Assembly: GCF_014282275.1 (NCBI RefSeq) | Contig: NZ_VFIA01000008.1 | Location: 124,001 to 188,000, forward strand | DNA from: Spirosoma utsteinense | Lineage (GTDB): Bacteria > Bacteroidota > Bacteroidia > Cytophagales > Spirosomataceae | Length of the DNA stretch: 64,000 nucleotides | Reading direction: 5' to 3' | In this document: piece after piece, positions 42,164 through 51,008 of the stretch | Layout: every line of letters starts with the position of its first letter | Numbering within the stretch: the first letter of the stretch is position 1 | Notes under the pieces: generated by a model | What the model was told of the DNA's origin: nothing | What the model saw: the letters and a program-made list of their open reading frames with translations, nothing else | Database searches by the model: none | Position numbers and translations under genes: made by a program

Positions 42164-42266
42164 CAGACGGGTATAACGGTTTAACAAAACAAAAGGCAAC
42201 GCTGCCATAATCTGGCAACTGGCCAACCAGTGGAGACAGGCAACGCCAGGTCTATACGACCGACGC

Positions 42267-42866
42267 CTAGATAACCGTGGCTTTAGGTGGTACAACGCCG
42301 TCTTTCACAAAATCGTCGACAAGTTTCTGGGCTTTCTGCAACGACGTTTCCAGATCGTCATTGACAAGCACCACGTCAAACCGATCCTGAAAGCTCATCT
42401 CGAAATGCACCTTGAATAAGCGTTTGGACAGGCTTTCCTCCGTTTCGGAACCCCGGCCAATCAGGCGTTGCCGCAGCGTTTCCTCATCGGGCACTTTCAC
42501 AAAAACGGCTAACGCTTTGTCGCCGTAATAGTCCTTCAGCTTCAACCCGCCCTGTACATCTACGTCAAACAGGACATGTTTCCCATTATCCCATAACCGT
42601 TGGATCTCGGTTTTGAGCGTACCGTAGAAGGCGCCCACATATACTTCTTCCCACTCGACAAACTCATTATTATCGATTTTCTGCTTGAATGCTTCGGGCG
42701 TAAGAAAGTAGTAATCCTGGCCGTTCTGTTCGCTTCGGCCCCGGCGGTCGCGGGTGCAGGCCGAAATAGAAAAGCCGAGATTTGCATTCTCGGCCAGTAA
42801 ATGCTTGACAATGGTGGTTTTGCCGGAACCGGAGGGGGCTGAAAAAATTATAAGTTTACCGTCCAA
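42267..42866 (-). CDS. gmk: Guanylate kinase
   Basis: A 199-residue kinase that converts GMP to GDP. P-loop [12 protein letters not shown] is near the N-terminus, followed by [21 protein letters not shown] (GMP-binding) and [26 protein letters not shown] (the GMP/metal region). Length and motif order fit the family. Likely transcribed with nadD downstream. Confidence 0.95.
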   Translation of the reverse strand: MDGKLIIFSAPSGSGKTTIVKHLLAENANLGFSISACTRDRRGRSEQNGQDYYFLTPEAFKQKIDNNEFVEWEEVYVGAFYGTLKTEIQRLWDNGKHVLFDVDVQGGLKLKDYYGDKALAVFVKVPDEETLRQRLIGRGSETEESLSKRLFKVHFEMSFQDRFDVVLVNDDLETSLQKAQKLVDDFVKDGVVPPKATVI

Positions 42867-42900
42867 GGTAGATCCTGATTTGGTGATGGGCTATTAAACT

Positions 42901-42951
42901 AATTGGGGTAACTAAGGATCGGCAAGTGCCGGTTCCTTGGTTACCCCAATT
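42901..42951. terminator. Hairpin between the small cysteine protein gene and gmk
   Basis: Arms AATTGGGGTAAC (42901-42912) and GTTACCCCAATT (42940-42951) pair, with a further inner stem (AAGGA/TCCTT and GGCA/TGCC). It lies 16 bases after the 42968-43210 gene. It resembles the other intergenic palindromes and may end that transcript. Confidence 0.6.
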
Positions 42952-42967
42952 ATAGTTGTTGATGCGG

Positions 42968-43210
42968 TTAACTAAAACTTAGAATTCGGGATTTGATTGT
43001 TGCTACCAGCTCGTCCGGGCAACACCGTTTCTCCATTCGTTTCGTCAATAACTCTTTAACTTCCTTCTCCAGATGATACATCCGGATACAGGGTTGACAA
43101 CTTTCAAGATTGATTTGCAACTTGGCAAGTTGTTGTTCGGTGGCCTCCCCGTCCAGGATCAGCTGAATCATCTTCAGGCAATCTACCTGGTGACTGCAAT
43201 TTTCTTTCAT
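42968..43210 (-). CDS. Small Cys-containing protein, probable anti-sigma factor
   Basis: An 80-residue protein with the ZAS-like zinc pattern H-x3-C early (CSHQVDC) and C-x2-C later (LESCQPCIRMYHLEKEVKELL), followed by a Cys pair (KRCCPDEL). It lies 130 bases downstream of an ECF sigma gene on the same strand, the usual place for a soluble zinc anti-sigma factor. The start at 43210 (MKENCSHQVDC) is preferred; a Ser/Pro-rich extension from an upstream start is less likely. Confidence 0.7.
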   Translation of the reverse strand: MKENCSHQVDCLKMIQLILDGEATEQQLAKLQINLESCQPCIRMYHLEKEVKELLTKRMEKRCCPDELVATIKSRILSFS

Positions 43211-43339
43211 CGCAGGGTGCGGGCTAGAGGGAGATGACGATGGCAACGACGTTTGCATTGGAAAAGTTTTATTTATTCCAAGAATAATAATACCGTTAAG
43301 TTATAAGCAGAACCAAAGTGTGCTGTAGAAAAGTTCGGT

Positions 43340-44023
43340 TTATTCGTCAGTTTCTTCTTTATATCCCATTGAAGATGCGTAATCGCGTAATTTTTCTTTC
43401 AACAGGTTCCGAGCACGGTGTAAACGGGAGCGCACTGTTCCGATGGGAATGTCCAGGATTTTGGCCATCTCTTCGTAGGTAAATCCTTCAATGTCGCACA
43501 GAATAATAACTGTTCTAAAATCTACCGGTAGTGAGTTTAAGGCGGTTGCTACTTCGTCACCGATCAGGTCAGAAACGGACTCAGCCCGTAGGTCTACCGT
43601 ATGCTCAGTCTCGGCATCTTCCGAATTATAGGTCGTTTCCACGTCCTGATAGTCGACTTTTGCCGGTTCTTTACTTTTCTTCCGATAATCGTTAATGAAG
43701 CTGTTCTTCAGTATTCGAAACAGCCACGCTTTTGCGTTAGTTCCTTGCTCAAACGACGAAATAAACCGGAAAGCCTTTAGATACGTATCCTGAACGAGAT
43801 CATTGGCGTCGTCCTCGTCAGTCGTTAATCGAAAGGCAAAGTTGTACATGGAGTCAATGTGGGGCATGAACTCCTTGTTAAAGATCCGATACTTCTGCTC
43901 ATCGGTATAACCGCGGGCGGGGGCATCAGACGGAGACTGCTCAACGGAACTTCCGTCGGTAGGCAGTGTTTGGTCGTCGTCGCGAGTTGGCGTATCTGAC
44001 ATAACTTGGGGTATGGTCGCCAT
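43340..44023 (-). CDS. ECF-type RNA polymerase sigma factor
   Basis: A sigma-70 family protein of about 227 residues. Region 2 shows YNFAFRLTTDEDDANDLVQDTYLKAFRFISSFEQGTNAKAWLFRILKNSFIND, and region 4 ALNSLPVDFRTVIILCDIEGFTYEEMAKILDIPIGTVRSRLHRARNLLKEKL. An acidic insertion between them (VDYQDVETTYNSEDAETEHTVDL) and a polar N-terminal tail of ~45 residues are present. The start is uncertain (44065, 44023 or 44002); 44023 gives MATIPQVMSDTP. It is paired with the putative zinc anti-sigma gene downstream. Confidence 0.9.
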   Translation of the reverse strand: MATIPQVMSDTPTRDDDQTLPTDGSSVEQSPSDAPARGYTDEQKYRIFNKEFMPHIDSMYNFAFRLTTDEDDANDLVQDTYLKAFRFISSFEQGTNAKAWLFRILKNSFINDYRKKSKEPAKVDYQDVETTYNSEDAETEHTVDLRAESVSDLIGDEVATALNSLPVDFRTVIILCDIEGFTYEEMAKILDIPIGTVRSRLHRARNLLKEKLRDYASSMGYKEETDE

Positions 44024-44207
44024 AAAAGTAATAGGTATTTGCCGTTTACCATCGGCAGCATCCAACGAATTAACGAAGTAGGTAGCGCCGAATCGCTGGG
44101 ATGCGTTTTAGGTTGACTGCAAAAACCAATCCTTTGTTCAAAAAAAAGGTTTAAAATCAGGCAAATATGACGTTTTGGCAGTGAACGTTTTATATATCAT
44201 ACATGTT

Positions 44208-44253
44208 AAAGCCGGTCGATAACTGCCATTCAAGGTAGAAATCGACCGGCTTT
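44208..44253 (-). terminator. Hairpin downstream of the 44280-44777 gene
   Basis: Arms AAAGCCGGTCGAT (44208-44220) and ATCGACCGGCTTT (44241-44253) pair over a 20-base loop, 27 bases after the stop codon of the next gene upstream. The T-run is short. Confidence 0.6.
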
Positions 44254-44279
44254 CCCGTATATCGCCCAAAATCAAGGGT

Positions 44280-44777
44280 TTAAACCAATGTTGTTTTGAA
44301 GTAGCGTTTCAGCCAGGTATCACCCGCCCGCAGGTGCCAGTTCGTCAGAAATTCGGCTTTCGTCTTTACCAATGTATTGAAAACCATCGTTTCCGGTGTC
44401 ACAATGCCAGTTGAAACAGCCGTTTTAAGCACAGGTAATTCAATCGTCTGCACCATCTCCTCCGGCGTCATGATTGCTGCCGAGCGGTCGAAGAAGTCGA
44501 TGGACAACGACTCGCCAAGCTGGCGCAGCGTACGAACCGACGAATCGATGGAACAACCGCTTGGCAGATTGTAGCCTTCATCGACGCCCACGATCACAAA
44601 CCGGTTTTCAATGACCTTTGCCGACGCCAGCAAGGCCTGGCCGTGGGCTGCCCACTGGCTGAGCGCCGGTTGCAGGGCCTCATTGATTGCGTTTATGTCA
44701 CTGTCCAGCAGTGGCCGGTTGGCCTGATATACCCAAACACGGGCATTATCCGGCAATTTGTCAAAGTCGATCCACAT
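44280..44777 (-). CDS. Conserved hypothetical protein, 165 aa
   Basis: A 165-residue cytoplasmic protein starting MWIDFDKLPDNARVWVYQAN, with a Cys-containing loop (NLPSGCSIDSSVRTLRQLG) and a Phe/Asp-rich segment. Homologues in Bacteroidota are often labelled 'ABC transporter ATPase', but no Walker motif or ABC signature is present here, so I give no function. The start at 44777 is chosen over one 18 codons upstream for its family-like beginning. It lies 75 bases downstream of the Fe-S protein gene. Confidence 0.65.
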   Translation of the reverse strand: MWIDFDKLPDNARVWVYQANRPLLDSDINAINEALQPALSQWAAHGQALLASAKVIENRFVIVGVDEGYNLPSGCSIDSSVRTLRQLGESLSIDFFDRSAAIMTPEEMVQTIELPVLKTAVSTGIVTPETMVFNTLVKTKAEFLTNWHLRAGDTWLKRYFKTTLV

Positions 44778-44852
44778 GGTTTTACGGATAAGTTGTGAAC
44801 GATAAACGACAAAAGTCGTGACAACATTCATCGTTTATCATTGCTCATTCGG

Positions 44853-45653
44853 TCAAAGTCCTTCGCCCTGCGCGATAAGCTCCGAGATATCATAAACCCG
44901 AACGGAATCTTCCCGGTTCTTATTTTTGACACCATCAGACATCATTGTCATACAAAAAGGGCATGACACCGCAATGGTATCGGCCCCGGTCTGCAACGCT
45001 TCTTCAACGCGCTCTACGTTAACATCTTTCTTTCCGGGTTCAGGCTCTTTGAAGTACTGCCCCCCTCCTGCCCCGCAACAAAGCCCATTGGCTTTTACGC
45101 GCTTCATCTCAACGAGATCGGCATCCAGGGCAGCCAGTACCTCCCGGGGGGCTTCGTATATTTTGTTTGCCCGACCCAGGTAACACGAATCGTGGAAAGT
45201 AATCTTACGGCCCTTGAACGACTCACCGTCTTTTACCTTGATGCGGCCCTCGTTGATAAGACCCTGCAAGAACTGCGAATGGTGAATCACTTCGTAATCG
45301 CCACCCAGTTCGGGATACTCGTTTTTGATCGTATTGAAGCAGTGTGGACAAGCCGTCACGATCTTCTTGACGTTGTAGCCATTCATTAACTGGATGTTGG
45401 ACATGGCCTGCATCTGGAACAAAAACTCGTTCCCCGCCCGGCGCGCCGGATCGCCGGTGCAGCCTTCTTCCGGCCCCAATACGGCAAACTTGATCCCCAC
45501 ATGGTTCAGTATCCGGACAAAAGCGATTGTTACGCGCTTGTAACGGTCATCGAAGGAACCAGCGCAGCCTACCCAAAACAGGATTTCGGGTTGCTCACCC
45601 GACGCAGCCATATCGGCCATGGTGGGTACGGTGTATGTTTTTTCAGTTGTCAT
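44853..45653 (-). CDS. CCG-domain Fe-S oxidoreductase subunit
   Basis: A 266-residue protein with two cysteine-rich CCG domains like those of heterodisulfide reductase HdrB, GlpC and LutA: WVGCAGSFDDRY ... GCTGDPARRAG, ACPHCFNTI, HDSCYLGR, then GLCCGAGGG and SCPFCMTMM. Such subunits bind an Fe-S cluster and pass electrons to or from a disulfide or organic acid. It lies downstream of the membrane Fe-S gene 45756-47135 (102 bases), so the two probably form one membrane-bound redox complex. Confidence 0.85.
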   Translation of the reverse strand: MTTEKTYTVPTMADMAASGEQPEILFWVGCAGSFDDRYKRVTIAFVRILNHVGIKFAVLGPEEGCTGDPARRAGNEFLFQMQAMSNIQLMNGYNVKKIVTACPHCFNTIKNEYPELGGDYEVIHHSQFLQGLINEGRIKVKDGESFKGRKITFHDSCYLGRANKIYEAPREVLAALDADLVEMKRVKANGLCCGAGGGQYFKEPEPGKKDVNVERVEEALQTGADTIAVSCPFCMTMMSDGVKNKNREDSVRVYDISELIAQGEGL

Positions 45654-45755
45654 TACTGGATCTATAAAATTGTCTGGCCACGGCTACCACGATAAAATAC
45701 GTTATCGATCGTCGATTGCCAGTTTATACGCTGACAATGGCCTAACATGGTGCTT

Positions 45756-47135
45756 TTATTTAACGGGTTCATTTACCTGATCGGCCCAGTTGAAACGGTC
45801 GCCTGGCGAGAATTTCCACGGAGCCATGTTGTTCTCGATGTTGCTGAACATAGCATTCCAGGAAGCAGGTGCCTGCGACTCTTCCATAACCCGGTACCGA
45901 CGCAGTTGCAAAATGATGTCCAGTGGGTTGATATTTATTGGGCAGGCCATTACGCAGGCCTGGCAGGTGGTACAGGCGTTCAGCTCTTCAGCCGTGATAT
46001 AATCGTTGAGCAGTGACTTTTCGTCGCGGTAGTCAGGCCCGTTGGTTTTCCACCCCTGCTGAATTTCTTCGAGCCGGTCGCGGGTGTCCATCATGATCTT
46101 ACGGGGCGATAGTTTTTTGCCGGTAATATTGGCCGGGCAAGCCGCCGTACAGCGTCCACACTCCGTGCAGCTGTAGGCATTCATGAGATTGATCCACTTC
46201 AGATCCTCCACATCTTTGGCCCCGAACCGACCTACTTCTGCCGGTTGATCACCATTGTCATTGGCCTGAGATCCGTCCGGATCCGTTGTCAGCGGCAAAC
46301 CGAGCGCCAGCTGAACCTCCTTTGTAATTTCGGGCATATTCTGCATCTCGCCTTTTGGCTGTAGATCAGAGAAGTAAACATTAGGGAAGCCAAGCGCAAT
46401 ATGCAGGTGCTTGGAGTAAGTCACATAAACCGCAAAGGCCAGAATTCCGAGGATGTGCAGCCACCAGGACAGACGTTCGTAAGCTACCAGTGCCGTGTCG
46501 CTGAAACCGCTAAAGAGTGGTTTCAGGAACTGGCTGATGATAAAATCAGGGACTAAGCCCTGTAACTCGCCATAGTGGCCGATACCCCGATCCCGCAGCA
46601 CACTGTCTGATGCGTTCCAGGTCAGGAAGGCAATCATCAGCACGATTTCGGCGACCAGAATGATCGTAGCATCAGGAATAGACCAGCCAAGCAGTTCGCG
46701 GTGCCGTTCGGCCTGTAAACGCTCTACCCTGGCTACATACCGACGCGTTAAAAACACCACACAAACGGCCAGCACGCCAAAGGCCAGTACCTCGAACACA
46801 TCGATCAGAATAGGGTAAACAGGCGTGATGTAGGGCGCAAAGAGCCGGTGTGTTCCTAAAACACCGTCAAGTATAATCTCCAGTATCTCCAGATTGATGA
46901 TGATAAAGCCCGCATAAATGACGAAGTGCATGACGCCTACCAGAAGATTGGTAAACATCTTTTTCTGACCAAAAGCGACGAGCAACATCGTTTTCATGCG
47001 CTCACCCGCATGGTCGGTTCGGTCTTCGGGACGACCCAGATTTATGGCCCGGCTAATGAGCCGAACCCGTTTTGTGATATACCAGGCGGTAAAGGCCAGG
47101 GCTGCTACAAATAAAATTTGCTGTACAATCTCCAT
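45756..47135 (-). CDS. Membrane Fe-S protein with dicluster ferredoxin domain
   Basis: A 459-residue protein with six or so membrane spans in the N-terminal ~270 residues, like the haem-binding gamma subunit of nitrate reductase or HdrE. It is followed by a soluble domain with two 4Fe-4S motifs, CTECGRCTAACP and CTTCQACVMACP. It would move electrons between the membrane quinone pool and the CCG-domain partner encoded next. The physiological substrate is unknown. The start at 47135 (MEIVQQILFVAAL) begins directly at the first span. Confidence 0.85.
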   Translation of the reverse strand: MEIVQQILFVAALAFTAWYITKRVRLISRAINLGRPEDRTDHAGERMKTMLLVAFGQKKMFTNLLVGVMHFVIYAGFIIINLEILEIILDGVLGTHRLFAPYITPVYPILIDVFEVLAFGVLAVCVVFLTRRYVARVERLQAERHRELLGWSIPDATIILVAEIVLMIAFLTWNASDSVLRDRGIGHYGELQGLVPDFIISQFLKPLFSGFSDTALVAYERLSWWLHILGILAFAVYVTYSKHLHIALGFPNVYFSDLQPKGEMQNMPEITKEVQLALGLPLTTDPDGSQANDNGDQPAEVGRFGAKDVEDLKWINLMNAYSCTECGRCTAACPANITGKKLSPRKIMMDTRDRLEEIQQGWKTNGPDYRDEKSLLNDYITAEELNACTTCQACVMACPININPLDIILQLRRYRVMEESQAPASWNAMFSNIENNMAPWKFSPGDRFNWADQVNEPVK

Positions 47136-47215
47136 TTTTTTGAGGTTGTTTTGCCTGATTATCAATACACTACTAGTTTGATTGATGCAGTCAGGAAAAT
47201 TAATTCTTAAAAGCT

Positions 47216-47247
47216 GTTGTAAGGTGTCTAAACTAAATCTACTTTTG
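47216..47247 (+). promoter_or_regulatory. Promoter of tRNA-Phe
   Basis: TACTTTTG (47240-47247) is a perfect Bacteroidota -7 box, and GTTG (47216-47219), 20 bases upstream, serves as the -33 box. The predicted transcript begins a few bases before the tRNA. Confidence 0.7.
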
Positions 47248-47259
47248 CACCCACGTTTA

Positions 47260-47335
47260 GGTGATGTAGCTCAGTTGGTAGAGCAAAGGACTGAAAATCC
47301 TTGTGTCGGCGGTTCGATTCCGTCCATCACCACCA
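47260..47335 (+). tRNA. tRNA-Phe (GAA)
   Basis: A 76-base cloverleaf. The acceptor stem GGTGATG pairs with CATCACC, the D-loop is AGCTCAGTTGGTAGAGC, the anticodon loop CTGAAAA carries GAA (47293-47295), the T-loop is GGTTCGATTCC, discriminator A, and CCA is encoded. Confidence 0.97.
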
Positions 47336-47346
47336 CCTTTACGTCG

Positions 47347-47374
47347 GCCTTCCCAATCGGGAAGGCTTTTTTTT
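47347..47374 (+). terminator. Terminator after tRNA-Phe
   Basis: GCCTTCCC (47347-47354) pairs with GGGAAGGC (47359-47366) over a four-base loop, followed by eight T. Confidence 0.9.
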
Positions 47375-47402
47375 GTTGTGTCATTTCCATTGGTCGTTCA
47401 TT

Positions 47403-47424
47403 AATAGTATGCGTGCATACTATT
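47403..47424. repeat. Short perfect palindrome in a gene-free stretch
   Basis: AATAGTATGC and GCATACTATT (10 bp each) flank GT. It lies about 170 bases upstream of the DUF2279-like gene, in a gap (47375-47593) with no gene. It could be an operator. Confidence 0.4.
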
Positions 47425-47593
47425 TTCGCATTAGCAAATATACGACCTCCCGCGATTCTAACAAGCGTAACGACGGGTTGTTTTGGACTCAGCGTAGATA
47501 AAAAAGCATATTTTTACCGCTATCTATTTCGGCCTCAACGTAGTTCTATTATTAACTGCTGTCGCTACCCGTAACACTCTGAATCGTTTATTC

Positions 47594-48517
47594 TTGAAAA
47601 CGCTACTCCTTATCGGGTTGCTTGCCGCGACTGCTTTGCCCGATTCCCTACGGGCACAGGTCTATCCAGAACCTATACACCCCATAGCCGACGCCGACAG
47701 CCTTCCTCAAGCGAAGCAAGCAAAGGCGGCCCGCTTATGGGCTGTTGGCAGTTCATCGCTGCTCACGCTGGGGGCTACCTATGTTTACCTGGAAAGAACA
47801 TGGTGGAATGGCCGGGGAATACCGTTTCATGTTGATGGTGGACGAGACCGGACATATGCCAGTGGCCTCGACAAGGTAGCTCACTTTGCCGGTGGCGTCT
47901 TTATTTCCGACACGTACTACAACGCCTTCCGCTGGGCAGGTATGACCCAGCACAAAGCCGCGTGGCTGGCGTTGGGTTCAGCCGCCTTTGTTCAATGGAG
48001 CATCGAACTGAAAGATGCTTACTCCCCTACCTACGGCTTCAGCTGGCGCGATGTGGCAGCGGGTACGATCGGTGGATTCTGGCCAATGGTCCGGAACCAG
48101 TCACGCTTCCTGAACGACGCTCAGTGGAAGGCTGGTTACTGGCAGCGAACGCCCAAATATTTTATGGAACGTGGTATTCCGGTACAACGCCTGTCTATCG
48201 ACGATTACCTGAACCAGACCTACTGGCTTTCATTTTCGCCCGAACATTTCGGTAGCACCCGCTGGCAGCGAGCCTGGCCCGACTGGCTACAGATTTCGGT
48301 AGGTATGGGCCTGGAGGCCGAGACGTGGAGTCTACAGCACGATGGCCTCGGAGGCCGACATGAGTGGTATCTTGCTCCAGATGTTAACCTGGTGAAGCTA
48401 TTTAAACCACGCAGTGCTGCGGCTAAACTAGTCGTCGGCTTATTGAAATACGTAAAGATTCCAGCTCCAACCCTGCAAATCGGCCCGAAGGTGCGGTGGC
48501 ACTGGCTGTTTTTTTAA
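47594..48517 (+). CDS. DUF2279-family exported protein
   Basis: A 307-residue protein with a signal peptide (ALPDSLRAQ) and the DUF2279 core: LDKVAHFAGGVFISDTYYNAFRW, then AALGSAAFVQWSIELKDAYSPTYGFSWRDVAAGTIGGFWP, with conserved His, Glu, Lys and Asp residues among hydrophobic helices. The function of the family is unknown to me. Translation appears to start at TTG (47594), as no ATG or GTG gives the signal peptide. It is convergent with the MutS-like gene, only six bases away. Confidence 0.75.
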   Translation: MKTLLLIGLLAATALPDSLRAQVYPEPIHPIADADSLPQAKQAKAARLWAVGSSSLLTLGATYVYLERTWWNGRGIPFHVDGGRDRTYASGLDKVAHFAGGVFISDTYYNAFRWAGMTQHKAAWLALGSAAFVQWSIELKDAYSPTYGFSWRDVAAGTIGGFWPMVRNQSRFLNDAQWKAGYWQRTPKYFMERGIPVQRLSIDDYLNQTYWLSFSPEHFGSTRWQRAWPDWLQISVGMGLEAETWSLQHDGLGGRHEWYLAPDVNLVKLFKPRSAAAKLVVGLLKYVKIPAPTLQIGPKVRWHWLFF

Positions 48518-48523
48518 CGACGC

Positions 48524-50323
48524 TTAGTGCTCTCCTACCTCGATTCCGATAGCCCGCATCAACTGGCTGGCATTAAAGCTTTTGCAGATACCCGTCCGCA
48601 GTTTGTAATCGAACACCAGTTCGCCATTGACCAGGTCCGACTGGAAATGAAAATTGCGGACGAAATCGCTGGCATCGGTCAGCTGACCCAGTTCGAGATC
48701 GTGGGTAGAAACAAAACCCGACGCAGAGGTTCTGTGGAGTTGCCGGATGAGGGCCTCTGCGCCCCGGTGCCGGTCGGCCGAATTAGTCCCTTTCAGGATC
48801 TCATCCAGAAAATACAGAACGGGTACCGTATTGGTCTGTTTCGAGAGGCCAATGAGCGTTTGCAGGCGTTTCAATTCAGCGTAGAACGAGGATGTACTCT
48901 CTTCCAGCGAATCCTGCGTACGCATGCTGGTGAAGACCCGTACCGGCGAACACCGAAACTGTTTCGCACTTACTACGCCACCCGCCAGCGCCAGCACTAT
49001 ATTGGCACCTACTGTCCGCAAAAACGTACTTTTCCCCGACATGTTGGAACCCGTGATCAATACCGTTTGCCCGGCACCAACCAACTGCAACGAGTTGGCA
49101 ACGCTACGTCCGGGTGGCAGAAGCGGATGAGCCGTCGATGTGATATCGAGCGTCAGCTGGCCGTCGGTAACGTCGGGCGTTGTGTAAGTCGGGTGGGCAT
49201 AGGCAAACCCGGCCAGGCTATTCAATGCTTCCAGTTCGCCAAGTGCCTCCAGCCACTGCGCGATGTTGGCACCGTACTGGTTCTTCCACCGTTCGAGCCC
49301 AAAGAGGTACTGCACATCCCACAGGGTAGCTATTCCGAACAGGAGCGCGAAATACGGATTACGTCGAAAATTCAGCCCTTCGGTCAGTTTCGCCAGTTGA
49401 CCAACCACATCCGATACCGGACGTCCTCCGGCGGTTAGCGCCTGCCGGATGGCCCGTATCCGCACCGCATCACCCGTTAACCCTTCGGCCTGTCGAAACA
49501 GTCCCTGAAACGCCCGGAGTGCCACCGAAATCTCATGTGTTTGCTCACTGGCTTCTTTCGCACGGGCTACCGTTTGGCTCAGTACGAAGCCATGAACGCC
49601 CAGAGCCGCAATCACCGCGAGACCCGGCACATAGCCCGTGAGCCAGGCGATAAAAATTCCGAGTGTAATAGCGGGAAAAAGATAGCGGACAATTTTCAGG
49701 TATCCGGGCAGCGGTGAGACCGGGTTCGTAGCCCACTGAACGAGCGCATCCGGCGACCGGCCAATGGTTTCTTCCAGATAAGCGAGTGCTTCGAACTGCT
49801 GCCGCCATTCCAGTTGGGGTACTAGCTCAGCAACGGCCAGCTGCCGGAGCTGTACCGCATCTGAACCCGCCGGAGCCAGGAGCCAGTTCGCCAACCGATC
49901 TTCTCCTTTGTGGGTATGCGTCCGGTTCAGCAGCCGGAAAAGAGAGTGCTTGCCGAAGACATCCAGATCACCGGCGTAGAAATGCGTTGGGCTGATAAAC
50001 TGCTCGCCCGTTTGAGGCCGCATATACCGGCGTTCCAGCCGGGTCGCTTCGTCCTGGTTGATATAGGCGAGCTGATGCGCTAAATCCCGCTTATACCGGA
50101 TGGCTTGGTGTTTTTTGAGCAGAATCAGGAAACCGATACTGCCAATGATCAACGTCGCTACGGCCGCCAGTTGCTGGTCCAGCCGAATAAGAAGCCAGAT
50201 GATCGCTACGCTGCCGATGAACCAGACAAGTCGCCAGAACGCAAGCTGATTGTGTTGGCGCTGGGCCGCTGCTTCGGCGAGACTAAACTGTTCCTGACGT
50301 TGATGGAAGGTGGTTTGGGGCAT
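48524..50323 (-). CDS. Membrane-anchored MutS-like ATPase
   Basis: A 599-residue protein. Two N-terminal membrane spans (about residues 28-68) and a further hydrophobic pair near 205-245 are followed by a MutS lever/clamp-like region. The MutS domain V ATPase has Walker A ITGSNMSGKSTFLRTVGAN, the Walker B region VLYFLDEILKGTNSADRHRGAEALI and the switch FVSTHDLELGQL. The mismatch-recognition domain of true MutS is absent, so a mismatch-repair role is unlikely. Membrane MutS-like ATPases are common in Bacteroidota, but their function is not known. Confidence 0.85.
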   Translation of the reverse strand: MPQTTFHQRQEQFSLAEAAAQRQHNQLAFWRLVWFIGSVAIIWLLIRLDQQLAAVATLIIGSIGFLILLKKHQAIRYKRDLAHQLAYINQDEATRLERRYMRPQTGEQFISPTHFYAGDLDVFGKHSLFRLLNRTHTHKGEDRLANWLLAPAGSDAVQLRQLAVAELVPQLEWRQQFEALAYLEETIGRSPDALVQWATNPVSPLPGYLKIVRYLFPAITLGIFIAWLTGYVPGLAVIAALGVHGFVLSQTVARAKEASEQTHEISVALRAFQGLFRQAEGLTGDAVRIRAIRQALTAGGRPVSDVVGQLAKLTEGLNFRRNPYFALLFGIATLWDVQYLFGLERWKNQYGANIAQWLEALGELEALNSLAGFAYAHPTYTTPDVTDGQLTLDITSTAHPLLPPGRSVANSLQLVGAGQTVLITGSNMSGKSTFLRTVGANIVLALAGGVVSAKQFRCSPVRVFTSMRTQDSLEESTSSFYAELKRLQTLIGLSKQTNTVPVLYFLDEILKGTNSADRHRGAEALIRQLHRTSASGFVSTHDLELGQLTDASDFVRNFHFQSDLVNGELVFDYKLRTGICKSFNASQLMRAIGIEVGEH

Positions 50324-50378
50324 ACGTAGCGCGGCTGGATAGCTGCGAATGAATTCATTGCCGACATTGATCGGGCTA

Positions 50379-50795
50379 TTATTTACTGCACTCCCGGCAT
50401 ACGCCCTGAATGAGCAGGTTAGTTTCTTTGCGGCTGTAGCCTTCGGGTAGGGCTACAGATGGAATACTGACGTGATCCAGGCAGGTTGTCTGTCCACAAT
50501 GCTCACATTTGAAATGAACGTGATCGTGTTGATGATGTCCATCGGCGCAGGTTTCCCGACAGAGGGCGTATTTCGTACCCCCCTCATCGTCGAGGACTTT
50601 GTGGAGAAGGCCTTTATCTAAAAAGGTGCGCAGGGTACGGTAAATCGTGACGCGGTCATGATCAGGGCCCAGGCCACTCTCGACATCATTGTGTGCCAGC
50701 GCATGACCGGCATTGATGAACAGGTCGAGTACCTCCTCCCGACCGTTTGTATGTCGGAGTTTAAATTCTTTTAAAGTTTGAGCAGCTGGTGTCAT
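50379..50795 (-). CDS. Fur-family transcriptional regulator
   Basis: A 138-residue metalloregulator. The N-terminal winged helix (LKEFKLRHTNGREEVLDLFINAGHALAHNDVESGL, VTIYRTLRTFLDKGLLHKV) and the C-terminal metal-binding half (HHQHDHVHFKCEHCGQTTCLDHV ... GVCRECSK) show the paired CxxC structural zinc site and the His-rich regulatory site. It senses a metal ion (iron, zinc or similar) or peroxide; the subtype is not clear. Confidence 0.92.
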   Translation of the reverse strand: MTPAAQTLKEFKLRHTNGREEVLDLFINAGHALAHNDVESGLGPDHDRVTIYRTLRTFLDKGLLHKVLDDEGGTKYALCRETCADGHHQHDHVHFKCEHCGQTTCLDHVSIPSVALPEGYSRKETNLLIQGVCRECSK

Positions 50796-50808
50796 AAAAT
50801 ACCTGATT

Positions 50809-51008
50809 GTAGAGACGCAACCCCTTGCGTCTCATGATGCGTCAGCCTGTCACGTGTGTCTCTTGATGCGTCAGCCTGTCACGTGCCTCTCTTGATGCGT
50901 CAGCCTGTTACGTGCCTACCACATGTGTCAGCCTGTCACGTGCGTGAGACGAGGGCTGGCGCATGTGGTGGGCTGACGCATGTGAGACGCAAAGGGTTGC
51001 GTCTCTAC
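50809..51008. repeat. Composite repeat: inverted ends around a four-unit direct repeat
   Basis: The ends GTAGAGACGCAACCCCTTGC... (from 50809) and the complementary block ending at 51008 form an inverted repeat, and each end is itself a small palindrome (GACGCAA / TTGCGTC). Between them GATGCGTCAGCCTGTCACGTG occurs at 50836, 50865 and 50894, and a shortened copy at 50923, with a period of 29-30 bp and spacers of about eight bases. The right end overlaps the stop of the ABC exporter gene (51005). Confidence 0.85.

Noticed and set aside
50836-50942. CRISPR-like array of 21-bp repeats
   Set aside because: Spacers are only about eight bases and nearly alike, there are four units, and no cas genes are nearby.
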